DNA of 64,000 bases from Kribbella italica (GTDB lineage: Bacteria > Actinomycetota > Actinomycetes > Propionibacteriales > Kribbellaceae), in assembly GCF_014205135.1 (NCBI RefSeq), contig NZ_JACHMY010000001.1, positions 5,766,001 through 5,830,000 on the forward strand. Reading direction: 5' to 3'. The position numbers and the translations under genes were made by a program. Shown here piece by piece: positions 42,716 through 51,371 of this stretch. How positions within the stretch are numbered: the first letter of the stretch is position 1; the number at the start of each line of letters is the position of its first letter. The notes under the pieces were generated by a model. The model did not search any database, was not told the origin of the DNA, and worked only from the letters and a program-made list of their open reading frames with translations.

Positions 42716-43161
42716 AGGTCAAGATCACTGGCGTCAGGGAAACCCTCGCCAAGTTCCGTACTCTGCCTAAAGAAGCCTCGGCGGAATTGCGTGACGCGAA
42801 CCAGAAGATCTCTGAAGAGCTAGCAGGCAAGATCCATTCTGCTGCTACGTCCGCCAACGGGCAGGGTGCTCTTGTCGCTCCCACGGTGAAGGCGAGGCGG
42901 GATCGTGTGCCGTCTGTGCAGGCAGGCGGTAGGAAGCAGGCCGGCTCTCAGAGCCGCAAGTCCAAAGGGCAGAGCCCGACGACGGTGTCTGACCTGATCT
43001 ACGGATCGAACTTCGGCGCGAACGTGCTCAAGCAGTTCCCGAGGCCGACAGGTCCCGACCATTGGTTCTTCAGCACCGTTGAGGATAACCAAGCACAGAT
43101 CGAGCGTGAGTGGCTTGTTGCCGTAGACAAGGTTCTCGGCAAGTGGGGTTCCGGTGGCTAG
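42700..43161 (+). CDS. HK97 gp10-like tail completion/minor protein
   Basis: 153 residues. LSVKVKITGVRETLAKFRTLPKEASAELRDANQKISEELAGKI opening is typical of gp10-like proteins; the C-terminal part is basic then aromatic (PTGPDHWFFSTVEDNQAQIEREWLVAVDKVL). It lies after the chaperone rather than before the tail tube, an unusual order. Start overlaps the frameshift extension. Confidence 0.68.
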   Translation: MGLSVKVKITGVRETLAKFRTLPKEASAELRDANQKISEELAGKIHSAATSANGQGALVAPTVKARRDRVPSVQAGGRKQAGSQSRKSKGQSPTTVSDLIYGSNFGANVLKQFPRPTGPDHWFFSTVEDNQAQIEREWLVAVDKVLGKWGSGG

Positions 43162-45292
43162 CCCGTCCCGCACCGTCAAGGTCAAGTTCGACGGTGACGC
43201 CAACGGTCTCAAGAGGTCGAGCAAGCAGGCCGAGGACAGCCTCGACAAGTTCAACAAAGCAGCGTCCAAGATGGACGGTTTCGGCAAGAAGGCGTCTGAT
43301 GCCCTAGGCAAGGGCATGAAGGGTGGCGCACTGGCTGTAGGCGCTGCCGGTGTCGCGCTAGGTGCGCTGGTTGTCAGCAACGTCGGCAAGGCACTCGAAC
43401 AGGGAGCCATCAAGGCCAAGCTCGCGGCTCAGCTTGGTGCCACAGGCCCCGATGCTGCTCGGCTTGGCAAGCTGGCCGGGAAGCTCTACGTCGACGGCTA
43501 CGGCGAGTCGATGGACGAGACCGCCAGCATGATCAAGACCTCGTTCGAGAATGGTCTTGTCTCGCTGAAGAGCACCGATGCCGAGATTCAGAAGGTGGTC
43601 GGCAGCGTCTCGACCTACACTACGCTGACGGGCGAGGACGCTACCGCTGCAACGCGTGCTGTCTCGCAGATGCTGCGCAACAACCTCGCCCCGAATGCTG
43701 AGGCCGCCTTCGACATCCTGACCCGTGGGCAGCAGCTGGGCATCAACAAGGCAGAGGATCTGCTCGACACCTTCAACGAGTACGGCACCCAGTTCCGCAA
43801 GCTGGGGCTCGATGCAACGGACTCGCTGGGCCTGATGAATCAGCTCATCCGTGGCGGAGCCAGGGACAGCGACGTAGCTGCCGACGCGATCAAGGAGTTC
43901 TCGATCCGTGCCATCGATGGCAGCAAGACCACGGCGGCCGGTTTCAAGGCGCTTGGTCTCGATGCAGGCAAGATGGCGGCCGAGATCGGCAAGGGCGGAC
44001 CTGCGGCTCGTACGGCCTTCGGAGACATCCTTGATGGGCTGAACCAGATCACCGATCCCGTCAAGCGAAACCAGGCAGGCGTTGCGCTGTTTGGCACTCA
44101 GTGGGAAGACCTTGGTGGCGCGATCAAGAACGCAGATCTCGACACTGCCGCTGCCTCGCTCGGTCAGGTCGCAGGGGCTACGGACAAAGCCAACGCCGCT
44201 CTTTCGGCGACTCCTGCAGCGAAGCTTCAGAAGACTATGCGCACCCTGCAGCAGGTCTTCGTTGATGCCATTGGCAAGTACATCGTTCCGCAGCTCGACA
44301 AGTTCGCGAGCTGGTTCAACGGGCCTGGCAAGTTCATCCTCACGGGTTGGGCGATCGATGCGGCAGACGCGATCCTGGCATTCGCTGACACGACGCTGAG
44401 GGGTCTTGAGAGCGTCACTGGTGGTCTGGCCAAGTACGGAGCCGTCGCCGCTCTCGCAGCAGCTGGCACGGTCGCGCTGACTAACCCAACGCTTGCGGCG
44501 AGTCTGGTCCAGCGGGCCAACGACCTTAAGAACTTGGGGTCGTCGGCGGAGACAGGTATTGGCAAGGCCCGGGAGCAGATTGCCGGTTTGCGCGGCGAGC
44601 TGGCCAAGACCAAGACGAAGGTCAAGGTTGAGGCCGACATTGCCGACCTGGAAACCAAGATTTCGACTGCGAAGACCAAGCTGCAGGACAAGACGCTCAC
44701 GGCACCTGTTAGGGCCAAGCTGGAAGCCAACATCTACAGCTGGCAGCAAAACCTTGCGAAGGCCAAGCGAGGGGTTGAAGATCCCGCCTTGGTCAAGCAG
44801 CGCATCGCGAAGCTGACGGCGGACAAGACCTCTTTGGACACCAAGATCAGGCAGGCGAAGTCGGCACTCGGTGACTCGAAGCTGACCGCGACAAAGAAGG
44901 CCAAGCTGCAAGCAGAGATCGGTCAGTTGCTGGCGGCAAAGCAGCAGGCCCAGTCTGCGATCGACTCGCTGCGAGGCAAGACGGTCACCCTCACGTTCTT
45001 TCAGAAGGTCATCGGCCAGAAGCCCCCGCAGGACATCGGCGTCCGCCTGCCTGGTCGTGCCTCCGGCGGCCCCGTCGTTGCCGGACGTCAGTACCTGGTT
45101 GGTGAGCGTGGTCCCGAGATCCTGACCATGGGAGGGGCCTCAGGCAACATCACGCCGAACAGTGCCCTGGGTGGAACAACCATCATCGAGAACCACATCG
45201 AGATCGGGGGCGAGGTTGTGCGCGTCGTCCGCTCCGAGATCAAGCAGGACCAGAGGAATCTCAAGCGCACTGTCAGTGCGGGGGTGAGGTAA
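43154..45292 (+). CDS. Tape measure protein
   Basis: 712 residues from GTG 43154. PhageMin_Tail-like N-terminal half (GYGESMDETASMIKTSFENGLVSLKSTDAEIQKVVGSVST, TLTGEDATAATRAVSQMLRN). A hydrophobic segment lies near 430-455. Coiled-coil repeats occupy about 480-620 (LRGELAKTKTKVKVEADIADLETKISTAKTKL). The C-terminal GRASGGPVVAGRQYLVGERGPEILTMGG motif is common in tape measures. The short length predicts a tail of about 100 nm (rule of about 1.5 angstrom per residue). Confidence 0.93.
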   Translation: MASPSRTVKVKFDGDANGLKRSSKQAEDSLDKFNKAASKMDGFGKKASDALGKGMKGGALAVGAAGVALGALVVSNVGKALEQGAIKAKLAAQLGATGPDAARLGKLAGKLYVDGYGESMDETASMIKTSFENGLVSLKSTDAEIQKVVGSVSTYTTLTGEDATAATRAVSQMLRNNLAPNAEAAFDILTRGQQLGINKAEDLLDTFNEYGTQFRKLGLDATDSLGLMNQLIRGGARDSDVAADAIKEFSIRAIDGSKTTAAGFKALGLDAGKMAAEIGKGGPAARTAFGDILDGLNQITDPVKRNQAGVALFGTQWEDLGGAIKNADLDTAAASLGQVAGATDKANAALSATPAAKLQKTMRTLQQVFVDAIGKYIVPQLDKFASWFNGPGKFILTGWAIDAADAILAFADTTLRGLESVTGGLAKYGAVAALAAAGTVALTNPTLAASLVQRANDLKNLGSSAETGIGKAREQIAGLRGELAKTKTKVKVEADIADLETKISTAKTKLQDKTLTAPVRAKLEANIYSWQQNLAKAKRGVEDPALVKQRIAKLTADKTSLDTKIRQAKSALGDSKLTATKKAKLQAEIGQLLAAKQQAQSAIDSLRGKTVTLTFFQKVIGQKPPQDIGVRLPGRASGGPVVAGRQYLVGERGPEILTMGGASGNITPNSALGGTTIIENHIEIGGEVVRVVRSEIKQDQRNLKRTVSAGVR

Positions 45293-46093
45293 ATGGCACT
45301 GGTAGCGAACTTCGATGCGACCCTATGTCGACGCGTGATCGCTGTAACGGGCCTAGGTGGAACTACGGACCACATCACAGTGGAACGTGCGACCGCTCCC
45401 TACGTCCAGTGGACCCCGGTCCGTGGGTGGTCGGCCCAGCCCGTCATCGCCACGGCAGTAACCTCGTTCGACTACGAGTTCCCTGAGGGTGTTGCGTACA
45501 AGTACCGGGTGAGGCAGTTCAACGCTGCGGGGACCCAGACCGCCCTCACCGACTATTCGGTTGCGGCGGCAGCGTTCGATGAAGTCTGGCTAAAGGTGCC
45601 TGCGGCTCCTTTTCTCAATCAGCCAGTCATCGTTGCCGACCGAAGCGAGATCATCAATAGGTCTCGCGCTGGGCTCCTGGATATCGTCGGCCGGACTGAC
45701 CCTGTGCATGTGGGTGGGGTCCGTAGCAGCCTTGGCTACGAGCTTCGGTTGCTAACGCTGACGGCTGCAGCAGAGCGCGATATGGAGTACACCCTCGCGA
45801 CGGGTGATGTGATCTTCCTTCACCTACCAGCCGCCCAAGAGACGATCCCTGGTGGGCACTTTTCGGTGGGGGACGTCTCTCGCGAGTCAACATTGCGACT
45901 GTCGCCGCGCAGGGTCTGGACACTCCCGCTGCAGAAGGTCGCTGTACCTGGTCCTGAGGTAATCGGATCTGCTTACACGATCTCCTCGGCCATATTCGAG
46001 TACGCGACCATCAGCGACATGATGGCCGACAACGCCACGATTGCTGACCTGCTTCAGCGCACTGGCACGCCCGCGGAAGTCATCGTGCCATGA
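45293..46093 (+). CDS. Distal tail / tail-tip protein, putative
   Basis: 266 residues, beta-rich with a fibronectin-III-like stretch (VTSFDYEFPEGVAYKYRVRQFNAAGTQT). Starts directly after the tape measure stop (TAAATG). Position fits a distal tail protein. Overlaps the next gene by ATGA. Confidence 0.65.
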   Translation: MALVANFDATLCRRVIAVTGLGGTTDHITVERATAPYVQWTPVRGWSAQPVIATAVTSFDYEFPEGVAYKYRVRQFNAAGTQTALTDYSVAAAAFDEVWLKVPAAPFLNQPVIVADRSEIINRSRAGLLDIVGRTDPVHVGGVRSSLGYELRLLTLTAAAERDMEYTLATGDVIFLHLPAAQETIPGGHFSVGDVSRESTLRLSPRRVWTLPLQKVAVPGPEVIGSAYTISSAIFEYATISDMMADNATIADLLQRTGTPAEVIVP

Positions 46094-47235
46094 GAGCAGT
46101 CAGCGCTCGGTTCCTGGCGACACTGCGCGGCAGTCACAACGCTGTCTTCAGAGCCCGTGTCTGCGAGACCTTCCAGACCGGCACGAATCCAACAGGCGTG
46201 GAGATTCCGATCGTGTCCGGAGACGTGCAGTGTGCAGCCACGGCTGATATCAGGGCGACACTCAGTCTGACTACTAGCTACGAGTGGCCGAAGAACGCTG
46301 ACGGCCTGCTAACCCCTTATGGCAACGAGATCTTCGTAGAACGGGGGCTCTCTTACGGCAACGGTCAGACGGAGTACGTGGGCCTGGGCTACTTCAGGAT
46401 TGACGCACCTGAGCAGGAGGAGACTCCTGGTGGAGCAGTCGACATCTCCGGGAGCGATCGGATGGCGGGCATCGTTGCTGGCCGCTTCCTGACTCCTCGA
46501 CAGTTCTCAAGCTCGCTGACCAGGGGGCAGGTCGTCGCTACGCTGATCACTGAGGTGTACCCGTCAGCGCTGATCGAGTGGGACGACACGGGAGTGAGGG
46601 ATTCGGTTCTTGGTCGCACCATCGTTGCCGAGCGAGAACGCTACGAGACCCTGCGGGATTTAGTTACCTCGCTAGGCAAGGTCGGCTACTTCGACTACCG
46701 AGGTGTCTTCGTGGTGCGGACGGTGGCCTCCGTGACTGGTGCACCAAGCTGGACCATCGACGCGGGGTCGAACGGTGTTCTCGTAAAGATGTCTAGGGCA
46801 ATCACTCGTGAGGGCATCTACAACGTCGTGGTCGCAACTGGCGAGGGTACGGACACCACGCCTCCTCTCTACGCTGCCGTTGCTGATCGCAATCCCAACA
46901 GCCCGACTCGCTACGGAGGACCCTTCGGCCCCGTGCCGAGGTTCTACGCGAGTCCGTTCATCACGACCTACGGCCAAGCCGTCAGTGCAGCCTCCGTGCT
47001 GCTGCGCAAGTCGCTGGGCCTCCCCTACCAGGTCGAGCTTGAAGCGGTGCCCAACCCTGCCCTTGAGCCTGATGACGTGATCCGAGTCCGCTACCCGTCA
47101 AGGCTGCGGTCGCTGTCTCTTCGAAGTGAGGCTCACATCATCGACACCATCACGATCCCGCTTGTAGAGGGCGTGCCGGTCAGCCTGAAGACCCGCAAGC
47201 AGTACGGCGAGAACATTGGAGACATCAATGTCTAG
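46090..47235 (+). CDS. DUF5047-like minor tail protein
   Basis: 381 residues. MRAVSARFLATLRGSHNAVFRARV, LSLTTSYEWPKNADGLLTPYGNEIFVERG and ETLRDLVTSLGKVGYFDYRGVFVVR resemble the DUF5047 tail family of actinophages. Probable baseplate hub component. Confidence 0.72.
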   Translation: MRAVSARFLATLRGSHNAVFRARVCETFQTGTNPTGVEIPIVSGDVQCAATADIRATLSLTTSYEWPKNADGLLTPYGNEIFVERGLSYGNGQTEYVGLGYFRIDAPEQEETPGGAVDISGSDRMAGIVAGRFLTPRQFSSSLTRGQVVATLITEVYPSALIEWDDTGVRDSVLGRTIVAERERYETLRDLVTSLGKVGYFDYRGVFVVRTVASVTGAPSWTIDAGSNGVLVKMSRAITREGIYNVVVATGEGTDTTPPLYAAVADRNPNSPTRYGGPFGPVPRFYASPFITTYGQAVSAASVLLRKSLGLPYQVELEAVPNPALEPDDVIRVRYPSRLRSLSLRSEAHIIDTITIPLVEGVPVSLKTRKQYGENIGDINV

Positions 47236-48745
47236 CGGCCTCAGTAATCTTTTTCAGTCCGACCCCAGCAAGCCTGCTCCCATGGCGCTGCGTCAGGGGA
47301 CGGTAGTTGCCTGGGACGCCGACACAGGGGCCAACACGATCTCCGTTGCAGGAGGCACCTTGGTCAACATTCCGGTACTGATCGGGGAGACCGTCGTGCT
47401 GGACGAAGGCGATGTGGTGGCCTTGCTGACAACCGGCGACCGGTGGTTCCTGTTGGGCAAGGTGAAGGATCCTGGCGACCCCGGCACTGTGCCGACCTGG
47501 CCAAACGACATTCTCGCCCTGGATGCCTCGATGACCTCGGTAACAACCGTCACGATCCCTGCCGTACAGGCGGACGCCGACGCTGCAGCCGCTGCAGCCG
47601 CACAGGCCGCCCTGGACGCCGCTACAGCCCAGGCAGCGGCTGATGCCCTACGGGTCGCCCTGGAGGCCGCTGAGGCCGCTGTAGGCGCTGTGGAGGCCGC
47701 TGTAGCGACTCTGACCGGCACGACCCTGCCTGCCCTCCAGTCAGACCTGGGTGACCTTGCCACCGCTGTGGCCAATGCCCAGAGCGACGTGGACGCCATC
47801 CTGCCCATCACTGAGACCGACATCAGTAACGATGCGATCACCACCCCGAAGATTGCGGCCAATGCGATCACGGCAGCCCATCTCGCTGCGGACTCGGTGA
47901 CCGCTTCCAAGCTTGCGGCCAATGCAGTCACGGCGGGCAAGATCGCTGCAGGCACAATCGTTGCCGCAGACATCAGTTCTGGCGCTATCACCACTGCCAA
48001 GATCGCAGCAGGCGCAGTGACGGCAACCGAGATTGCCGCTGGTGCGATCACCGCCGCGAAGCTCAGCGCTGATGCGATCGACGGCAAGACGATCACAGGC
48101 GCTACCTTCCTCACCGCTGGAGGCACGTCGGCTCGTTGGGAGTTGTCGTCCACGAACTCCAATAAGCTCATCGGCCGACCCGCCTCCAACGTCAACAACC
48201 CGCAGCCGGGCGTCATCATGGTCGACTCGACTTCAATTGGCGCGAGTGGCTGGATGTACGAGACGCGAATCACTGCTCCATACAGCGCGGTGAGTGGTGG
48301 CGACACGAACAATCCACTGCTGCGCATCTCGACGCACGAAGGTACGGGCAGGTCGGCAGTCGAAGCAGTGGGTGAACAAGGCGCTCTCGGCTCACCAGCA
48401 GGGACCTTGGGCCTGTACTGGGACGATGACACCGGCGCTCTCGACCTCGTTGCACCGGGGGCACTGTCCGCGAACGGCGCCCGCGTCCTCACAGCTGGAA
48501 ACACTCGTGTTGCCACCGGCAACGTTCTCACTGGCTCCGGAGCAACGAAACAGGACATCGCCGTGTCGTTCCCGGGCGGCAGGTTTACCGCAGCGCCAAC
48601 GGTCGCGGTCACAGCTAGGACGTCGGCAGATGTCGTCACACAAGTGGCCGTGAGCGGGGAGTCGTCTACCGGCTTCACTCTTCATTTCAAGCGGAATCCA
48701 GGCGTTGCAACGAACGTCGGCTGGATCGCAATCCAAATCGTCTAA
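47228..48745 (+). CDS. Tail fibre / receptor-binding protein with collagen-free repeat stalk
   Basis: 505 residues. An N-terminal OB-like attachment domain (ALRQGTVVAWDADTGANTISVAGG), an Ala-rich coiled coil (about 118-165) and a run of ten-to-eleven-residue repeats with the pattern AIT-x-x-KIAA (about 197-290). The C-terminal head is beta-rich. The repeats form trimeric beta-helical stalks in phage fibres. GGAG ribosome site at 7 nt. Confidence 0.82.
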   Translation: MSSGLSNLFQSDPSKPAPMALRQGTVVAWDADTGANTISVAGGTLVNIPVLIGETVVLDEGDVVALLTTGDRWFLLGKVKDPGDPGTVPTWPNDILALDASMTSVTTVTIPAVQADADAAAAAAAQAALDAATAQAAADALRVALEAAEAAVGAVEAAVATLTGTTLPALQSDLGDLATAVANAQSDVDAILPITETDISNDAITTPKIAANAITAAHLAADSVTASKLAANAVTAGKIAAGTIVAADISSGAITTAKIAAGAVTATEIAAGAITAAKLSADAIDGKTITGATFLTAGGTSARWELSSTNSNKLIGRPASNVNNPQPGVIMVDSTSIGASGWMYETRITAPYSAVSGGDTNNPLLRISTHEGTGRSAVEAVGEQGALGSPAGTLGLYWDDDTGALDLVAPGALSANGARVLTAGNTRVATGNVLTGSGATKQDIAVSFPGGRFTAAPTVAVTARTSADVVTQVAVSGESSTGFTLHFKRNPGVATNVGWIAIQIV

Positions 48746-48758
48746 GGAGGACTGACTT

Positions 48759-49424
48759 ATGGCCGACACGACACCGCTGTTCAATTTTCCCTACCTGGAG
48801 CTTGGCGACCCACCGGACATCGCCACTGGGCTCGAAGATCTCGCCCAGGCCGTCGAGACGAAGATCGCTGCGGTTGACTCTGCGATCACCACCATCCAGG
48901 GAGTGAACACCAGCCAGAACGCAGACATCACCGCCTTGGAGAACGCCAACACGGCGCAGGGCTTCCAGTTCATCCGCAAGACCGCCGACGAGACGGTCAC
49001 CAGCAACGACACTCCGCAACTCGACAACCACCTGGACTTCACCGCTCTGGGCGGTCAGCGCTACCTAGTCAAGGTGGTTTGTTTTGTGGAAGTTGCGGGA
49101 GGCAACAGCACTACCGACTTCCGCGCCGGATTCCTGCTGCCCGCTGGAGCCGCAGCAGCGTTCGGGGGTACCGGGCCTGACCCAGCGATGGCCGCTAGCT
49201 CCTCTGTTGGCGGGGGCCAGTGGCAGGCGCTGTACGGGACAGTCAACGGATACCTCCGCTTCGGCCTGTACAACGCTGGCACGACCAAGGTTGAGATCGA
49301 GGGCATCATCACGATGGGCGTGAGTACCGGCACCGTCACCTTCGCCTGGTCTCAGGACAACCCCTCAGCCAACGGGGTGACCGTCAAGGCGAACTCCTTC
49401 ATGAAGGTGAACAAGATCAGCTAG
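48759..49424 (+). CDS. Second tail fibre / tail-tip protein
   Basis: 221 residues. PYLELGDPPDIATGLEDLAQAVETKIAAVDSAIT opening is typical of fibres that follow a prophage receptor-binding gene, with a short coiled coil then a jelly-roll-like head. AAGGAGG ribosome site. Last rightward gene before a strong terminator. Confidence 0.75.
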   Translation: MADTTPLFNFPYLELGDPPDIATGLEDLAQAVETKIAAVDSAITTIQGVNTSQNADITALENANTAQGFQFIRKTADETVTSNDTPQLDNHLDFTALGGQRYLVKVVCFVEVAGGNSTTDFRAGFLLPAGAAAAFGGTGPDPAMAASSSVGGGQWQALYGTVNGYLRFGLYNAGTTKVEIEGIITMGVSTGTVTFAWSQDNPSANGVTVKANSFMKVNKIS

Positions 49425-49437
49425 CCCCCGAGACCGA

Positions 49438-49470
49438 ACGGCCCCCGACTCATCTCGAGCCGGGGGCCGT
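49438..49470 (+). terminator. Late-operon terminator
   Basis: ACGGCCCCCG (49438-49447) pairs exactly with 49461-49470, extended by an inner CTC/GAG pairing. Placed 13 nt after the last fibre gene and facing a convergent gene, so likely bidirectional. Confidence 0.75.
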
Positions 49471-49480
49471 GTCGTGCGGG

Positions 49481-49765
49481 TCAGTCGCGGGGGTCGTACG
49501 GACTCTCCGAGTCCGGCAGGCCGATCACAGTGCGTCTCGGTGCCAGGTCGCCACGACGGCGATACCGCAGCCCGCCGTCGCCGTCGTAGATCACCTGCGC
49601 GATGGCCCGGACCAACTCGCGCTCGTCCAGCGGAGCGTCGTACAGGTCATCGATCTTGGCGACGAGGGCCGCTCGCCCGGTTCGACGGAGCCGAGCGAGC
49701 GGCCTGAGTCGGGGGAACTTGCGGGGGGCGCACGAGGGCGCGCCCGTCTGAGATGATTCATCCAC
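49481..49765 (-). CDS. Phage-encoded hypothetical protein, convergent to the late operon
   Basis: 94 residues from GTG 49765 with GGAGAG at 6 nt. Basic, Arg-rich N-terminal half, then KIDDLYDAPLDERELVRAIAQVIYDGDGG. No family recognised. Being the only leftward gene at this end, it may be a lysogenic-conversion (moron) gene expressed from the prophage. Confidence 0.6.
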   Translation of the reverse strand: MDESSQTGAPSCAPRKFPRLRPLARLRRTGRAALVAKIDDLYDAPLDERELVRAIAQVIYDGDGGLRYRRRGDLAPRRTVIGLPDSESPYDPRD

Positions 49766-49952
49766 GGTGCTCTCCAGTGGTAGTGGAGGTCATCGAGGCG
49801 GGGGGTTCGAGCGCCAACTCGGCCCTCCGCCGTTCACTCGGCGAGCGAACTGACCTCAGACTATCGGCTGTGACGACGTCAGTGGAGCATCAGAACTGGT
49901 CCATCAGGCCAGCCGATATTCTGGCTGTGTACAGACCGTGTAAGAACGCGGC

Positions 49953-49987
49953 AGCGCCCTCCGGTCGGGGGTTAACCAGAGGGCGCT
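49953..49987 (-). terminator. Element-supplied terminator downstream of tRNA-Thr
   Basis: AGCGCCCTC (49953-49961) pairs with GAGGGCGCT (49979-49987). On the minus strand it lies 32 nt past the 3' end of tRNA-Thr, so it replaces the host terminator that integration moved to the left end. Confidence 0.6.
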
Positions 49988-50017
49988 GAATGTAGAGCTG
50001 ACCTGCATGTTTCTACC

Positions 50018-50060
50018 GAGCCGCCTGTCGGAATCGAACCGACGACCTTCTCATTACGAG
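50018..50060. other. attR: 43-bp core inside tRNA-Thr
   Basis: Identical to 31489-31531. The element-derived copy rebuilds the tRNA 3' half, keeping the gene functional. Confidence 0.95.
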
Positions 50061-50091
50061 TGAGACGCTCTGCCGACTGAGCTAAGGCGGC
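50019..50091 (-). tRNA. tRNA-Thr(CGU)
   Basis: 73 nt without CCA. Acceptor GCCGCCT/AGGCGGC, anticodon stem TCTCA/TGAGA with loop CTCGTAA (anticodon CGT), T-arm GTCGG/CCGAC around TTCGATT. Serves as the integration site. A TACACT hexamer at 50120-50115 (minus) is a plausible -10. Confidence 0.95.
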
Positions 50092-50162
50092 GTGGCCCCG
50101 GAGGGCCGAGGAAGAGTGTAGCGGGAAGGGGCGGGGGAAGCCGAATCGGATTCGGGATGGGG

Positions 50163-50942
50163 TCAGGTCCAGGCGGGGGCGGCGTGTTCGGCGTACGTGT
50201 GGAAGGGGATGGCTGGGCGGCCGGTGAGGCGTTGGACTGTGTCGGTGGGGACCGAGTCGCCCAGGGGGAGTTGGTTGAGGAAGAAGTTGAGGGCTTCTTC
50301 GGTGGCTCCGGGGGTGGCCAGGTAGGCCTCAGGGGTGCCGTCGTACTGGATGTCGCGGCCGGTGACCCGGGAGATGGTGGCGCAGGCTTCGGTGAAGGTG
50401 AGGGGTTCGGGGCCGGTGACTTCGTAGGTTTGGGTGTGGTGGCCGTCACCTAGTAGGGCTTCCACGGCCACGGCGGCCAGGTCGGTGGCGTCGACGAAGG
50501 CTTGACGCTGGTCGGCCAGGGGGACGACGAGGCGGCCGGCCTGGATGGCGGGGAGGAAGAAGCCTTCGTCGAAGTTCTGGTTGAACCAGTGGGCTCGGAC
50601 GATGGTCCACTCGGCGGCGGAGGCGCGGACAGCGGCCTCGGCGGCGAGCAGGCGGGTGTCGCCGATCTCCTCGGGGTGCATGGTCGAGAGGAGGACGAGG
50701 CGTTGTACGCCGGCCTCCGCGGCTTGGGTGATGAAGGCTGGGTCGACCGGTACGCCGTCGGGGGCCATCACGTAGATCGACGTGATGCCGTCTAGGGCGG
50801 CGGGCCAGGTGTCGGGGGCGGTCCAGTCGAAGACGTCGGGGCCTGAGCGGGAGGCGGCGCGGACGGCGATGTCGCGGGAGCGCAACTGGTCGGCGACGCG
50901 GCGGCCGGTCGAACCGGTTGATCCGAGTACGAGAACAGTCAT
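50163..50942 (-). CDS. NmrA-like NAD(P)-binding protein
   Basis: 259 residues. Rossmann start VLVLGSTGSTGRRVADQL, then VQRLVLLSTMHPEE and WTIVRAHWFNQNFDEGF. This is the atypical SDR/NmrA group, often a quinone- or NADPH-sensing reductase. ATG 50942 chosen; longer upstream starts are in frame. First host gene after the element. Confidence 0.88.
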   Translation of the reverse strand: MTVLVLGSTGSTGRRVADQLRSRDIAVRAASRSGPDVFDWTAPDTWPAALDGITSIYVMAPDGVPVDPAFITQAAEAGVQRLVLLSTMHPEEIGDTRLLAAEAAVRASAAEWTIVRAHWFNQNFDEGFFLPAIQAGRLVVPLADQRQAFVDATDLAAVAVEALLGDGHHTQTYEVTGPEPLTFTEACATISRVTGRDIQYDGTPEAYLATPGATEEALNFFLNQLPLGDSVPTDTVQRLTGRPAIPFHTYAEHAAPAWT

Positions 50943-51106
50943 CGGTCCAGGCAAGCACACGCCACCGACAGTCGAAGGAACCGGCACCGCTCGGGCACCG
51001 TCGAAAAGCACGGGAATAGATTCTGCGGGAATTGCATTGACGTAGCTGCGAGGTATGGGTGAAACTTGTGCCCGCAAGACAAACCACGACCATCAGGGAG
51101 TACCAA

Positions 51107-51238
51107 GTGTTCGGGACGACGCAGAAGATTCAGCGGGTGGACAGCCCGTTGTCCTGCCTGCGACCCCTGACCTCGAACTCCCACCGCTATGAGCTCAGCG
51201 CAGCGCTGAGCCCGGCGTACGGCGGCCCGCCCGACTGA
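51107..51238 (+). CDS. Possible 43-aa leader ORF ahead of the tRNA/RtcB array
   Basis: GTG start with GGGAG 7 nt upstream, 43 codons to TGA. Translation begins VFGTTQKIQRVDSPLSCLRP and ends SPAYGGPPD; no family recognised. A 9-bp hairpin lies inside it (51193-51201 with 51203-51211) and a textbook terminator follows 20 nt after the stop. It may instead be a structured RNA with no coding role. Confidence 0.4.
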   Translation: MFGTTQKIQRVDSPLSCLRPLTSNSHRYELSAALSPAYGGPPD

Positions 51239-51257
51239 TCCGCAGCGATCAGCGCGC

Positions 51258-51298
51258 AGCCGCCCGTCGGGGGAACCCGATCAGGGCGGCTTTTTGTT
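51258..51298 (+). terminator. Intrinsic terminator with T-tract
   Basis: AGCCGCCC (51258-51265) pairs with GGGCGGCT (51284-51291), and inner TCGGG (51267-51271) with CCCGA (51276-51280), followed by TTTTGTTT. One of the few T-tract terminators in the window. It lies between the 43-aa ORF and tRNA-Pro, so it could be an attenuator for the array. Confidence 0.88.
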
Positions 51299-51371
51299 TG
51301 CCCGTGAAACTTCGCTCCGGCCACGGCTGGGGATTCGCATGATTGACAATTCCATCTGCATTCTTTTATGC

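Larger units (their letters stand above)
31489..50060. mobile_element. Integrated phage-like element in tRNA-Thr(CGU), 18.6 kb
   Basis: Bounded by identical 43-bp repeats (31489-31531 and 50018-50060) that match the 3' part of the intact tRNA-Thr at the right end. Base composition is visibly more AT-rich than the host. Contents in order: integrase, regulatory gap, two HTH proteins, small genes, primase-like and RepA-like replication genes, repeat-rich gap, HNH-terminase, portal, protease-capsid, connector, tail and fibre genes. Lysis genes and a CI-type repressor are not recognisable. See findings for interpretation as a very small temperate siphovirus or a satellite-like relative. Confidence 0.95.

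Noticed and set aside
47293..48678. 461-codon minus-strand open frame opposite the tail fibre gene
   Set aside because: It mirrors the Ala-rich fibre repeats, has no ribosome site and no domain.
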